Positions 1-10,273 of a DNA stretch of 64,000 bases are shown piece by piece. The notes beneath the pieces are model-generated. The model ran no database searches. It saw only the letters and a list, made by a program, of their open reading frames with translations, and had not been told where the DNA came from. Each line of letters opens with the position of its first letter. Position 1 is the first letter of the stretch. Position numbers and translations under genes: made by a program. Where the stretch lies: NCBI RefSeq assembly GCF_024586455.1, contig NW_026089623.1, forward strand, positions 10,822,204-10,886,203, written 5' to 3'. Origin of the DNA: Bactrocera neohumeralis (lineage: Eukaryota; Arthropoda; Insecta; Diptera; Tephritidae).

Positions 1-188
1 TGCTTCAAGTAGAAATCCTCGTATTCAGTTGTTTCCAAGACTTTGCACACTTCCCGAATCCATTCGTCCTGTTGCTGAGCCTGCCTTAGCCTATGCAGCA
101 AGGAATCTTCCAACATAAGACACGCTATTCTGCTTAACTCATCAACGTTACGCAGTTACGCATCTTCGAGCCATTTCGGTTTTCTAAT

Positions 189-1200
189 TCATAGTCGAAG
201 TCGTCTAATCCTTCTATCCGTATATCCTTCTTTATCACGGTCATTGCGAACAATTTTGAAATGCAACCCCAAAAGATATACTCTCCACTTCTTAAGTGCT
301 TCAACAGTCGCTAACACCTCTAACTCATACGAATGGTACTTCTCTTCTGCTGGCTTTGTCTTCCGACTCATGGACTGGATTGGGTGAAAGTGCAAATCTT
401 ACAGTCTTTTTGTAAGAGTACACATCCGTATGAACTTCAGTTAGAGCCTTCGGATTGTACAACCGTAATACTGGTGCACTAGCCAGAGCAGCTTTTAGTT
501 GCTGCAGCGAGGCCTGCTGTTCGGTCTCAAACACAAAAGCTACATCCTTACGTAACAGGTCAGACAGTGGTTTAGCGACTACTGCATACCCTTCTATGAA
601 ACGGCGAAAATAAGAAGTAAGCCCTAAGAATTTTTGTACCGCCTTTTTATCCATAGGTGTCAGAAAATTCCTTACTGCCTGCATTTTCGATTCTGATGAT
701 TTTATTGTACCACGCTCTATAATATACCCCAGAAAATCAACAGTCGTCTTCGGGAACTGGCATTTCTCCCACTTAATCTTTACGTTAAAACATGCCGCCC
801 TGTTCAACACAGCTTTCAACTTATGTACACCGTTGTCATAAGTAGTAGAAGCAATTATAAGATCGTCCATGTAAGTTACCACGACCGCATCCTTCACTAA
901 ATCTCAAAACACTGCGAAAATGTATCGGGTGAGTACTGCCGGGGAATTAAAAATACCGAAAGGAACATAAATGAACTCGTATTGACCTTGATGGGTCACG
1001 AATGACGTATATTGCCGCGAACCTGATTCTATCGGCACGTGGAATACCCCATTTCATAAATCTAACGTTGTGAATACTTTGCGTCATTCATGAGTGGCAT
1101 TGACAACGTCGATAGTCACAACACAGACGTAGGGTTCCGTCTTTTCTCCTCACCAATACGATCGGCGATGGATACTCGGAAACTCTAAGTTGGATTATGC
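189..1200 (-). pseudogene. Pol remnant of G1: reverse transcriptase and RNase H
   Basis: Reverse transcriptase copies element RNA into DNA. Reading the minus strand from about 1020, the fingers/palm segment contains QYEFIYVPFGIFNSPA and is followed by a stop. The next open stretch (897-325, 190 codons) carries the catalytic YMDD box at 873-862, then the thumb and connection (FLGLTSYFRRFIEGYAVVAKP) and the start of RNase H (EVHTDV). RNase H resumes in another frame at 395-189 with YHSYELEVLATVEALKKW, a standard Ty3/gypsy motif. The catalytic aspartates survive but frameshifts and stops make the gene dead. The polyprotein continues left past the window edge. Confidence 0.88.
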
Positions 1201-1839
1201 CTTGCCCCATCCATTCCGCAATCTGTTTATCGACAATGCACTTATGGGAGTAAGATATTCGCCTATCGGAGTATCATCAGTCAAACAAATTTTGATGGAA
1301 ACTGGGGAATCGTGCTGCTTACTTGCCAAGTAACTACAAATTATGACTTCTATTGCCTTTTCTTGTTCTCACTCGAGATGGGACAAATCTACCAGTAAAG
1401 TTTTCTCCGACATTACTTCTGCGACACACAGATCTTCAAACTCATTAAGAACTTCTATTTTACCTTCACTTTTCTCTACTATGGGGTTTCGAAACTTCGT
1501 TTCCTTCACCTTTACTCTAAATTCTACCCCGGCCGATTCCCGATTATTGCCTCGTAAATAAAGTCCCGCTCACGCACAACGTGAAAATTGATATCCACTT
1601 GATATATTGACTCCATCTACCCGAACTTTAATTATGAAACTACCAATAGTGGTAAGTATACTATTTCCTATTCCAAGAAAATGATTTATATTGTTGCAAA
1701 AATCAATCTTCCCTAACTCCCATCACACATCTTAACGCGTGAGGCAAATATCGCAACCAGTGCTTAACAATGCTGACAACGTAAACCCATTAATAAATAA
1801 TTCTTTTAAAATTACGCTACCCAAAACACTTTGATAGCC

Positions 1840-2357
1840 CTTGTTTGCAAGTATTCGCTAAATGACCCGCTTCCCCACACCTATAGCAACTTTTCCTATT
1901 AGGTCCCTGATCTTTAGTAACAGAATTATTGTATTCACGCTTGTTTTGAAATATCCTCACATTGGGTTGACGCCCCGAGCGAACCTTTTTATAAACAAGG
2001 ATCTCAGCTTTTAGATATCTATCGAACTAGTCTGATACAAATTAGCTTTGTTTGGTCTGATGTCTGGGCTCCACTCTACAAAATATTCGATGAGACTTCT
2101 ATCGTCTAGCTTTATTGACCCACCTATGTCCATAAGGCTATAAAGATACGATACGATGACGATGTTACTCTCCAAATTCGTTTTGCAAACATTGTTTAAG
2201 TGTACTCCAACTAATTATGTTCCGTTGACTGGGAGCGAGAACTTTCGCGGCACCCTTCGATAATTGTTTCCCGTATATAGACTTTTGCAAATCCTCCCAA
2301 CGAACTGCCATGGCATTCGATTCAAAATCATCGAGCCACTCTTCGACTGAAGGAGGT
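1840..2357 (-). pseudogene. Gag remnant of G1 with CCHC zinc knuckle
   Basis: Retrotransposon Gag packages the element RNA into cytoplasmic particles. The segment from 2357 down to about 2180 reads as a Gag-like helical stretch (…VEEWLDDFESNAMAVRWEDL…) and ends at a stop. After further frame changes a zinc knuckle appears at 1888-1847: CYRCGEAGHLANTC, a perfect C-x2-C-x4-H-x4-C box that would bind RNA. The frame is not continuous between the two parts, so this is a pseudogene. The tryptophan-rich Gag motif and the knuckle are seen directly; the family assignment rests on the RT found downstream on the same strand. Confidence 0.75.
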
Positions 2358-2374
2358 ATATAAAGTTTGTCACG

Positions 2375-2852
2375 ATGTTTGTAACACCCAGAAAGAAGCG
2401 TCGGAGACCCTATAAAGTATATATATATATAAATGATCAGTGTGTTGGGCTGAGTCGATTAAACCATGTCCGTCTGTCTGTCTGTCCGTCCGTCCGTCCG
2501 TATATATACGAACTAGTCCCTCAGTTTTTGAGATATCCTTTTGAAATTTTGCAAACGTCATTTTCCCTTCAAGAAGCTGCTCATTTGTCGGAACGGCCGA
2601 TATCGGACCACTATAACATACAGCTGTCATATAAACTGAACGATCGGAATTAAGTTCTTGTATGGAAAACTTTCTCATTTGACAATGCATCTTCACCGAA
2701 TTTGGTATAGATTATTTTTCTAAGGCAAATTTTTCAGATCTGATTACTATAGCATATAGCTTCCATACAAACTAAACACATGGTTACTAAAAGAAATGCA
2801 CCTGTGAAAGGTATATTAGCTTCGGTGCAGCCGAAGTTAACGTTCTTTCTTG
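2375..2852 (+). mobile_element. mini-me/HINE-like element with (TA)n and (GTCY)n
   Basis: The element has a short (TA)n tract at about 2417-2431 followed by a (GTCY)n tract at about 2468-2503, the signature of dipteran mini-me elements, which are thought to be non-autonomous Helentron relatives. The right end folds as TTCGGTGCAGCCGAA and is followed by a pyrimidine-rich tail ending TTTCTTGTT. It sits exactly where the G1 Gag sequence stops. No protein is encoded; open frames across it are chance readings of the microsatellite. Confidence 0.65.
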
Positions 2853-2903
2853 TTATATTGCTATTGCGATCGCAACTAAGTCGACATTCAAACGGAGACC
2901 TTT

Positions 2904-3003
2904 TGTTGTTGTTGTTGCGGATGATTCTGCCGCTTTCACAGTGTTTGGCCGAATAAAAGTCCGGGTTCGTTCCAATTACATAGACCCGACTGTTGTGGGA
3001 ACG
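2904..3003 (-). mobile_element. SINE-like retroposon with (AAC)n tail and 13-bp target repeats
   Basis: Read on the minus strand it starts CGTTCCCACAACAGTCGGGT and ends in a short (AAC)n tail (GTT repeats at 2904-2917 on the plus strand). The flanks are ACGGAGACCTTTT (2892-2904) and ACGGAAACCTTTT (3004-3016), a 13-bp target duplication with one mismatch. A tail plus target duplication indicates target-primed reverse transcription. I recognise the core as a repeat common in higher flies but cannot name its family with certainty. Confidence 0.65.
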
Positions 3004-3016
3004 ACGGAAACCTTTT

Positions 3017-3758
3017 GTCGTTATTGGCGGCAAATTCTCTTTTGGGTCCTGTAACTCGAGTCAAGTTTTTCCGCCTTTCTTTTCACTACATTTTCGCAAA
3101 TGTTGGAGCAGTTCGGCTACCTTACACTTAGAGTGTATTGTATAGTTCATTTGTATGTTGGTATGATGGTTTCACACATTTCTTAGAAGGAATTATCATT
3201 AATGTGGTTGATCATTTGTTTGTTTAGAATACCCGGTTTTCATATTTTCAAAGAAAAACTTATGACGGGAATTCCATAATCCAACGTTTTAAATACCCGC
3301 TAATAATATTTTCAAGACCAAATTAATTACGGGAGTTTCCTAATATTTGGGAAAATATTAAAAACCCGTAATTTTTTTATTCCATCATTTTTTCTGAAAT
3401 TAATTCATTACAATTCTTGTTTTAAATTAAATGATATTCGGTTAAACGAAATATTTATAAGAGCATCTTAATAAAAGAATAAATAAATATAAAACTGTAA
3501 AAGTAACTCCATTTTTATTAAAATTCATATAATTTATTACTAAGTGTTATTAAAAACTTAAATTAAATATTTATGAATATTGCAACCATGAAAAGAGTTT
3601 CAACTTGTACGCTAAACTACTTTTTTAAAATTATCACAAAAGCTTTCAAATTTGGTTTTAACAATAAGTAAAATTAAAAATTTGATATAATTAAATTAAA
3701 ATATTCAATAAGCAGTTGAAACTTCTGGTTGTGTCTAAAAATGACTAAACGTATATAA
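3017..3758. other. No gene; AT-rich stretch with two degenerate direct repeats
   Basis: No coding signal is visible. Two related segments of about 65 bp (about 3229-3285 and 3290-3350) each begin with ATACCCG, run through an ATATTTTCAA core and end in ACGGGA-TTCC. They may be the subterminal repeats of the hAT element whose coding region starts at 3759, but I could not find a matching left terminal inverted repeat. Confidence 0.4.
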
Positions 3759-4394
3759 CTACGACATGTTTTTAACATTAGTATTTAAAAATATTAGCAT
3801 TTTAGCCTTTTCATCGTCTAAACGCGTTCGCCTTTCACTTATTATCATTCTAGCCGTAGAAAATAACCTTTCGCAAGGCACTGATAATGCTAAGCATCCT
3901 AATTTTTCCCGCGCAATTGGTGACAGATATGGGTACTTATAACTGTTTGTTCTCCACCATTGTAACGAATTTTTTGTTCGGCCGATGACTTCGTCTTCCA
4001 AATACCTCTGAATTTCTATAATAGCCCTCGAAGTAGTAGTACCTTTAGGTCTGTTTGTGGCAATATTTGTATCCAATTTACTTCATATTGAGAGTTTCGA
4101 GGCAGAAGGTACAGGGGTTGTAAGTTGCTCATTTTGCTGGTTTTGGATTTCTCGACTTACCTCGGCAGTAATGCGGTTTTTTACAATATCTGCTACTATA
4201 CCCTCAGAAAAGGCAAATGTTTTAAATTTCGAATCCAAAAACGTAGCCATTGCCAGCGTATTGTTCTTTTCTGTGTTTCCCAGTCGTTCGGTTGAACCTC
4301 TTAACAACGCAGATATAACCGTTTTTATAAAATCCGGATATTTATTATCATACGTTATATGTTATACACACTTGCTCGTTATTTAACGCATTTT
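3759..4394 (-). pseudogene. hAT transposase, C-terminal dimerisation domain
   Basis: The C-terminal part of hAT transposases packs the RNase H-like core into multimers. Reading from about 4370 the sequence contains …KYPDFIKTVISALLRG, then TLAMATFLDSKFKTFAF, then the dimerisation block …LGCLALSVPCERLFSTARM, which ends in …KAKMLIFLN. These are standard landmarks of BED-type hAT proteins. The two open stretches (4307-4083 and 4076-3759) are in the same frame and separated by one TGA at 4082-4080, so this part is only lightly damaged. The upstream end is cut by the HINE. Confidence 0.85.
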
Positions 4395-5434
4395 TATACT
4401 CTCGCAACAAAGTTGCTTAGGAGAGTATTATAGTTTTGTTCACATAACGGTTGTTTGTAAGTCCTAAAACTAAAAGAGTCAGATATAGGGTTATATATAC
4501 CAAAGTGATCAGGGTGACGAGTAGAGTTGAAATCCGGATGTCTGTCTGTCCGTCCGTCCGTCTGTCCGTCCGTCCGTGCAAGCTGTAACTTGAGTAAAAA
4601 TAGAGATATCATGATGAAACTTGGTACACGTATTCCTTGGTTCCATAAGAAGGTTAAGTTCGAAGATGGGCAAAATCGGCCCACTGCCACGCCCACAAAA
4701 TGGCGGAAACCGAGAACCTATAAAGTGTCATAATTAAGCCATAAATAAAGATATTAAAATGAAATTTGACACAAAGGATCGCATTAAGGAGGGGCATATT
4801 TAGACATAATGTTTTTGGAAAAGTGGGCGTGGCCCAGCCCCCTACTATGTTTTTTGTACATATCTCGGAAACTACTATAGCTATGTCAACCAAACTCTAT
4901 GGAGTCATTTCCTTCAGGCATTTTCATATACAGTTCAAAAATGGAAGAAATCGGATAATAACCACGCCCACCTCCCATACAAAGGTTATGTCGAAAATCA
5001 CTAAAAGTGCGTTAACGGACTAACAAAAAACGTCAGAAACACTAAATTTTATGGAAGAAATGGTAGAATGAAGCAGCACCCAGGATTTTTTTCAAAATTG
5101 AAAATGGGCGTGGCCTCGCCCACTTATGGACCAAAAACCATATCTCGGAAACTCTGCATATAATATTTTCTTAACACTCTGATGACATGTACGAAATATG
5201 AGTGAAATCGGTTAATAACCACGTTTTTTTCCAATATAACGCTATTTTGAATTGATGCCTTCTCTGTATAAAATACACATTAGGAACCAATGAAGATAGC
5301 GGAATAAAACTTTACACAAATACGGTTTTTGAAAAATATGTAAATGACGGATAATGAAATCTCGATTATCACTTTATCATGCGAGAGTATAAAATGTTCG
5401 GTGACACCCGAACTTAGCCCTTCCTTACTTGTTT
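4395..5434 (+). mobile_element. HINE (Helentron-like non-autonomous element), copy 1
   Basis: The left end is TATACTCTCGCAACAA, with a short hairpin closing on GGAGAGTAT. The right end carries the inverted CATGCGAGAGT box, a hairpin (GTTCGGTGACACCCGAAC) and the tail CTTCCTTACTTGTTT. A (GTCY)n tract lies at about 4541-4578. These match Helentron-associated interspersed elements of flies, including insertion without an obvious target duplication. It is about 1,040 bp long, lies inside the hAT transposase and encodes nothing. A second full copy lies at 25725-26813 and a tail at 20711-20900. Confidence 0.75.
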
Positions 5435-6190
5435 ACTGTTAGATTGAGCGTATGTGCGAAACATCCAAGATGCCGCCACTTTAAATCGTTCTGAATCGCA
5501 TTTTTAATATTGGAGGCATTGTCAGAGACCGGTAGCAAAATTTTATTAGTGATCCCCCATTCCTCAGTAACTCTCATTAGTTCAGCTGCCAAATTTTTTG
5601 AAGTATGCGATTCAGTCATTGGACAGCATTCCAATAGTATACTGCACATATCAAATTTTGCATTGAGAAAATGAACTGTGATGGCAATACAGCTGACGAT
5701 ACTACGCGATGTCCAACAATCTGTTGTTATGCAGAATTTGGAACCTTCACATAGTTTTTCTTTCATTTGTTCAAGGCATGTTTCATACAATACAGGTATT
5801 ATTGTATTAGAAACTGAATGCCTACTAGGCAACTGATAATCTGGCCTTAATGCTTTTACAAATTCGCGGAATCCATCATCTTCTACAATGCTAAACGGCT
5901 GTAAATCCTTTATAAAAAGCATAGGTAGTGCGTCATCGATTGCCTTTTTTGTATTCGTAGAAATTTTTGTCTTGTCAAAACCCGCCGTTATTTTTGTTTG
6001 TCTTAAACAAGTTGTGGCTAAAAATAAAAGCGATTATTAGTAATTTTTAAACTAATAACAAGCTCAAACTTACTTTCAACTCTTCCCTCTGCCACCGTAA
6101 CAATTTGTCTCGAAGTTCCTGGCTCATTATCTATATCTATTAGAGCTTCCAAGTTAGAGGGGGTTTGAATTACAGTAGTTGTAATATGAT
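5435..6190 (-). pseudogene. hAT transposase, linker and catalytic exons with a 56-nt intron
   Basis: This is the DDE core that would cut and join the transposon ends in the nucleus. Exon sequence ending GTTGAAA at 6074 meets a donor GTAAGT, and an acceptor TTTTTAG ends at 6018, giving a 56-nt GT-AG intron (6073-6018). Splicing keeps one frame from about 6190 (…SNLEALIDIDNEPGTS…) into the core. The core contains KDLQPFSIVEDDGFREFV, CITTDCWTS (first catalytic Asp region) and PVSDNASNIKNAI followed by GCFAHTLNLTV, all typical hAT blocks. The frame is open up to the HINE junction at 5434. Confidence 0.85.
6018..6073 (-). other. 56-nt GT-AG intron in the hAT transposase
   Basis: On the minus strand the donor is GTAAGTTTGAG and the acceptor is TTTTATTTTTAG. 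Removing it joins ...GAA-A to CC-ACA in a single codon and keeps the frame open on both sides. The length fits the short-intron class of flies. Confidence 0.75.
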
Positions 6191-6267
6191 TTGCTTGTTT
6201 ATATTAGTAAAGCAAAAGTTAATAACTTTATATTAAAAAATGTTAAATTATTAGATATATGATACTA

Positions 6268-6724
6268 GAGTGATTCAAACAAAAAATTGTTTTTTTTCGT
6301 TTGGTACTCGGAAAAATAGGTTCCTAGACACCTCTAAGAAAGCCTCTCCAAACATGAGTTTTTAATTGTAACGGGAAGGTCCTCCTACATACAGTTTTCT
6401 ATTTCTTCTTATTATCAGATAGAAAAATTTATATCTCGCTTCCAACTACTTAAAAAAATATATTGTTACTTAGATTTTGTAGGAAATTGAATGTTCTTCA
6501 AAAAAGGTCTATCATGATTTTTTCGTAAACCCAAACGTTTAAAAGATATTAACAGTTAAAGTTTGATTATTTTTGGGAAATTTTTTTATTTTTTATGAAT
6601 TTTATAACTCAATGAAAAAAAATTATTATGAATAGATTTTTGGAGAGGCTTTCTTAGAGGTGTCTAGGAACCTATTTTTCAGAGTACCAAACGAAAAAAA
6701 AATAAATTTTTTTTTGATCCACCC
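6268..6724. mobile_element. TA-flanked MITE with long inverted repeats
   Basis: The left end GAGTGATTCAAAC and the right end (reverse complement GGGTGGATCAAAA) form terminal inverted repeats. A highly similar inner inverted segment (GGTTCCTAGACACCTCTAAG near 6320; its complement near 6650) extends the arms to about 90 bp. Both ends abut TA (6266-6267 and 6725-6726). TA targets and the lack of coding point to a Tc1/mariner-type MITE. It lies in the non-coding gap between the BED and linker exons of the hAT gene. Confidence 0.75.
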
Positions 6725-6839
6725 TAATATGCATTGATGTTTGACGATGAATATCTCGTAAACGCTTAACTTAATCGAAAAATCAAATAAGACCATTTTT
6801 AAAGAGCAGTAAATTTCCTACAAAACTGTGAATTTCATC

Positions 6840-7044
6840 ATTCATAATAATTTTTTTGGTTTAATGGTTTTGAGCTGGTAGTTCCACTGTAGGATGTCTA
6901 TTCGGGACATGTTTTTTTTAAATTAGTTAAAGATGTTTTATATGAAATTTTTGATTTGCAAATATTGCATTTTGCATATATTTCATCTACGACTTCAAAC
7001 ATCTGCCATAGTCCACTTCTTTTCCTTGATAAATTTCCTACCAT
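6840..7044 (-). pseudogene. BED zinc-finger first exon of the hAT transposase
   Basis: The BED finger at the N-terminus of many hAT transposases binds DNA. From the ATG at 7044 the frame reads SGLWQMFEVVDEIYAKCNIC, giving the aromatic core and the C-x2-C pair, then …TSLTNLKK, and stops at 6898. Beyond a run of eight A the other frame continues with KHVPNRHP, supplying the H-x4-H pair. The finger is therefore complete except for a one-base slip in the A run. The ORF is only 48 codons long, so it is easily missed. Confidence 0.8.
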
Positions 7045-7159
7045 TATTAAAAATTATAGGAACGTTACAATCAAAACTTCAATATATACCCTGAAGAAAG
7101 CTACTACTTTTCTGCTATTTGCTATTGTGATCGCATATACTATTAAAAAATCACAGTTC

Positions 7160-7330
7160 ACAAAATCGAACTGCTATCGCAATTCACAGGTTCGAATTGT
7201 GATCGCAATTCACTGTTTCGAACTGCTATCGCAATTCACAGGTTCGAACTGTGATCGCAATTCACTGTTTCGAACTGCTGTCGAAAATCACAGGTTCTAA
7301 CTGCTATCGCAATCGCAGTTCATAGAAGCG
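7160..7330. repeat. Subterminal tandem repeats of the hAT element (about 26-bp half-units)
   Basis: Alternating units TTCGAACTGCTATCGCAATT and GTTCGAACTGTGATCGCAAT recur about six times and differ in the CTATCGC/GTGATCGC core. hAT transposases bind repeats just inside the ends, and this array lies about 100 bp inside the presumed 5' terminus. Its use as a transposase-binding region is inference. Confidence 0.65.
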
Positions 7331-7434
7331 AACTGCTATTTATAAAATGTGATCGCAGTTGCGATTTGCGATTTTTCAATCACAGTGAAAAAATCACCGG
7401 TAGTGAAATATCGCTCATCACTAGTATACACACA

Positions 7435-7724
7435 AGTGACATATCCTAATGTCGAATTGGAGATTTTAATTCAGCGTTCTATTCGGCACGCTTAAAGCAT
7501 TCTATTTCAGCATTAAGCGGATCCGTACAACGCTGCCGTTTGATGTTAGCGTTATTCTAGAATTCATTAGGATTTGTCACCTCGCTTATTAACCCCGCGT
7601 TCTTTCTAAATCATTCAGTCAGTTTTATTCGTTTGTTCATTTAATCATTATTAAATAAAATGAAAAACCATTTTTATATAGAAATTAAAAGAAAGTATTT
7701 TACGCATAAAAGAAATACTTTTTC
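7435..7724 (+). repeat. 5' LTR of G2
   Basis: It starts AGTGACATATCC, an AGT-type LTR start like those of the 17.6/297 group, and ends directly before the primer site. Segments 7576-7645 and 7646-7724 reappear at 16741-16814 and 18487-18570. The first 140 bp were not found in the 3' copy. Confidence 0.7.
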
Positions 7725-7742
7725 TGGCGCAGTCGGTAGGAT
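7725..7742 (+). promoter_or_regulatory. Primer binding site, tRNA-Ser type
   Basis: TGGCGCAGTCGGTAGGAT lies immediately after the LTR. It begins with TGG, as a complement of a tRNA CCA end must, and is the primer site known from 17.6/297-type elements. Confidence 0.8.
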
Positions 7743-7744
7743 CT

Positions 7745-9040
7745 GCCCAAAAGATCTTAAATAAAAAAAGAACTTATTCGTCTAAAATAGCCTGAAACAC
7801 TTATCGGGCTGTACCTTCACACAATCGTGCAAAAATAAAATAAAAAAACTAATAATTAATTATCGTGAAAAAAAAATTGTGTGTCGTATAAAACAAAAGA
7901 TCCAAACTTCACACCGTAACCCTAAACAACGTGCTACTGAAGGAAAAAAAACCATATCGTGAAGGAAAAATTTACATACTATAGAACAAAAACATCAAAT
8001 TTAAAATCTTGAAAAAAATTGTATATTGTACACCACATAAAGATTAAAACCTTAATATCATTACATTCGGTAACTCAAAATAAAGTTTTATCGAAAGAAC
8101 GTGGAAGTGGAAAAGTGAAAGATATTGTTTAGCATCGTGGAAAAAATGTAAATCGTATAAAACTAAAAGGTTACAACTTCTTCGTCTTTACTGGTATAGA
8201 CACCGCTTACGCGATTATAGCCTAGTTAACAACAGCGCGCCAGTCGCAGAGTTAACTTGCGTTGGATTTCCAGGCTGACATTGTTGGTGGTGTTTATGCT
8301 ACAACTTCAAAGTTATAACTGTCAACAGTGACGTGAGAGCCAAAAGCGAGTCGCGTCGACGCCGTTTTGTTTCATGGCAGGAGATATTTTGTCTTGTCCT
8401 CGTTCACATCCAGACGCATTTGCTTTGCTTCCTTGTCCAGTCTGGAGAAAGCAGAACTAACGGCGTGGGTGTTGAGGCCGATGATATCAATATCATCGGC
8501 ATACGTCAGCAGCTGTACACTCTTATAAAAGATTGTACCTGTTCGATTAAGTTCTGCAGCTCAAATGCTCTTCTCCAGTAGCAGATTGAAGAAGTCGCAC
8601 GATAGGGAGTCGCCTTGTCTGAAACCTGGTTTGGTATCAAACGGCCCGGAGAGGTCCTTCCCGATCTTGACGGAGCTTTTGGTGTTGTAAACAGTTCTTC
8701 GCCCCCGTGTTTAAATAGCTCGGTCGGAAATCCATCGGCCCCCGCCGCTTTGTTGTTCTTCAGGCGGGTAACTGCTATTCGAACTACTTCATGATCGAGC
8801 AATGGAACGTCTGCTCCATCGTCATGGATTGGGGAAAGAAAGATTAAAACTTAAACATCGTAAAATAAAAATACGGTAACCCTAAACATCGTGGGAGTGG
8901 AAAAGTGAAAGACAACGTTTAATATCTTAAAAAAATAAATATCAAAACTTTAACATCGTAAAATAAACATTCGGTAACTCTAAAACAACGTGCACTTAAA
9001 GAACGTGGAAGTGTAAAAGTGAAGGATATATCGTACAGAA
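7745..9040 (+). repeat. G2 leader with degenerate direct repeats
   Basis: Units containing CGGTAACCCTAAACATCGTG and GTGGAAGTGGAAAAGTGAAA recur on both sides of the inserted LINE (about 7915-8130 and 8840-9030). No convincing ORF is present. The repeated GTGGAAGTGGAAAAGTGAAA motif just before Gag could be a packaging or protein-binding sequence, but that is inference. Confidence 0.55.
8178..8835 (-). mobile_element. LINE fragment a (internally deleted), inserted in the G2 leader
   Basis: The minus strand carries the RT of the tephritid-type LINE: HEVVRIAVTRLKNNKAAGAD before the palm (8790-8730), then an internal deletion at about 8676, then the segment encoding the palm. It also retains the 3' end, with the GACACCGCTTACGCG block and a short (TTC)n tail at 8178-8193. 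The same family occurs at 11210, 39613, 41956 and 44940. A deletion and frameshift make it non-coding. Confidence 0.75.
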
Positions 9041-9091
9041 AAAAGTTTGGCATTCTTATTACAAAGCATTCGCAAAAAAAAAAAACAGTTT

Positions 9092-9905
9092 ATGGAAACA
9101 GAAGTGGATGACTTAAGCATAATTTTGAATTCGATTAAGATAAATGAAACAAATAACAAAACGGAAAGGGAAGTAAGAGAAATGGGCATTCAAAATATCA
9201 AGCTCATCGAACGGTTTGATGGTCACCGTAATTTCTTGGCACTATACATTCAAGGTGTATACCATCATGCCACAGTTACCCGTAATATCGGAATAAACCA
9301 AAACATTCTATTTACATTGTGTTATAAGAACGCTAAGAGGCGTTGCATTAGATGTTGTAAGGTGAGAACACCCACAGGATTGGACGACGTTGAGGCAGTT
9401 ACTCATTGACGAGTTTGGTGAACACACTCCAATTACAACATTAATTTTAGTAATATGTAATATCAGATTTAGCAATAACGTAAAATTACTATGTGAAGAA
9501 ATGAATACACAAGTTTGTAGAGTAAAAGATGTTATGAAATTAAAAAATGAAAGCAGTTCCACTAAGATAACGAATTAGATCAAATAAGTTTAAAAACACT
9601 AAAGAGACAATTGCCAAATTAATTAACTGCGTTAATTTATGCAAATCTTGCTAATGACCTTAAGTCGGCAATCAAAATATTAAAAGAAAATGGTGTTTAT
9701 AAAGATAATAAAAAATTACCTAAACAGAAAACAATTCAAAATAATAATCTAACAACATTACCTAATTATATGAACATTTATACCAACAAAAAGATTCATG
9801 GCACAAACCAGTCTCGAATAAGGCGATTCGGTTATCCTGAACCTATGGAACAAGATGCAACAAATTATCACTTAACAGCCTCGGAAGACTCCCCACAATT
9901 GAATT
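9092..9905 (+). pseudogene. Gag remnant of G2
   Basis: This is the structural protein position between leader and protease. From the ATG at 9092 the frame runs METEVDDLSIILNSIKINET… to 9409, then a frame change, then …LIDEFGEHTPITTLILVI… to 9578. A third open stretch at about 9785-9905 (SRIRRFGYPEPMEQDATNYH) lies just before the protease. The domain is not strongly conserved in sequence. I assign it from position and from the helical, charged composition typical of 17.6/297 Gag. At least two frameshifts are present. Confidence 0.6.
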
Positions 9906-9940
9906 GAAGTTAAATATAAAAATATTTTAAGTTTTTAGTT

Positions 9941-10264
9941 GACACAGGTTCATCAGTTCGTTTAATAAAACCAAGAATATTTAACGAAAAGGACATACAT
10001 GTTCAACCAATAAAGTTAACAACAGCAACAAGAAAAGTATGTCTGAACGCACTTCAAAAACTGTTTAGCGACGAACACATAAAAAAATTACAATTTTTCG
10101 TTAATAACTTTTCCAATAGTTATGACAGAATACTTGGTTATACCAAACTTAAGTTACTTAAAGCTATAGTCGATCTTGAAAATAATTTGATACATCTGAA
10201 TGGGATTCGTTATAATGTTTTCAATAACAAATCAAATTGTAAAAATGCAAAAAATTGTCTTTAA
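9941..10264 (+). pseudogene. Aspartic protease of G2
   Basis: Retroviral-type aspartic protease cuts the Gag-Pol precursor. The frame contains FLVDTGSSVRLIKP, with the catalytic D-T-G at 9941-9949, and later YDRILGYTKLKLL, the second conserved flap/strand motif, followed by the stop TAA at 10262. The protease frame itself is open for 108 codons but is separated by stops from Gag and from RT. It is too short to appear as a long ORF with its own ATG. Confidence 0.8.
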
Positions 10265-10273
10265 GAATTAAAT

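Larger units (their letters stand above)
1..2374 (-). mobile_element. Ty3/gypsy retrotransposon remnant G1 (cut by window start)
   Basis: On the minus strand the order is Gag (about 2357-1840), a degraded protease region, reverse transcriptase (about 1200-400), RNase H (395-189) and the linker toward integrase (180-1). This is the Ty3/gypsy order. The copy is a fossil: the pieces lie in several frames with stops between them. The 5' end (LTR and start of Gag) is missing because a mini-me-like element begins at about 2375. The integrase would lie before position 1. Confidence 0.85.
3759..7430 (-). mobile_element. BED-type hAT DNA transposon, interrupted by a HINE and a MITE
   Basis: The minus strand carries, in order, a BED zinc-finger exon (7044-6840), a linker exon, the catalytic exon and the C-terminal dimerisation domain. 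A subterminal repeat array (7160-7330) and an end reading TAGTGATGAGCG on the minus strand (about 7426) lie upstream, as expected of a hAT 5' end. The HINE at 4395-5434 splits the catalytic and C-terminal parts, and the MITE at 6268-6724 lies between the first two exons. The left terminus was not identified. Confidence 0.75.

Noticed and set aside
4394..5023. ORFs on both strands of the HINE (also 25717-26235)
   Set aside because: They derive from (GTCY)n and conserved non-coding blocks; both strands are equally open and no domain is present.
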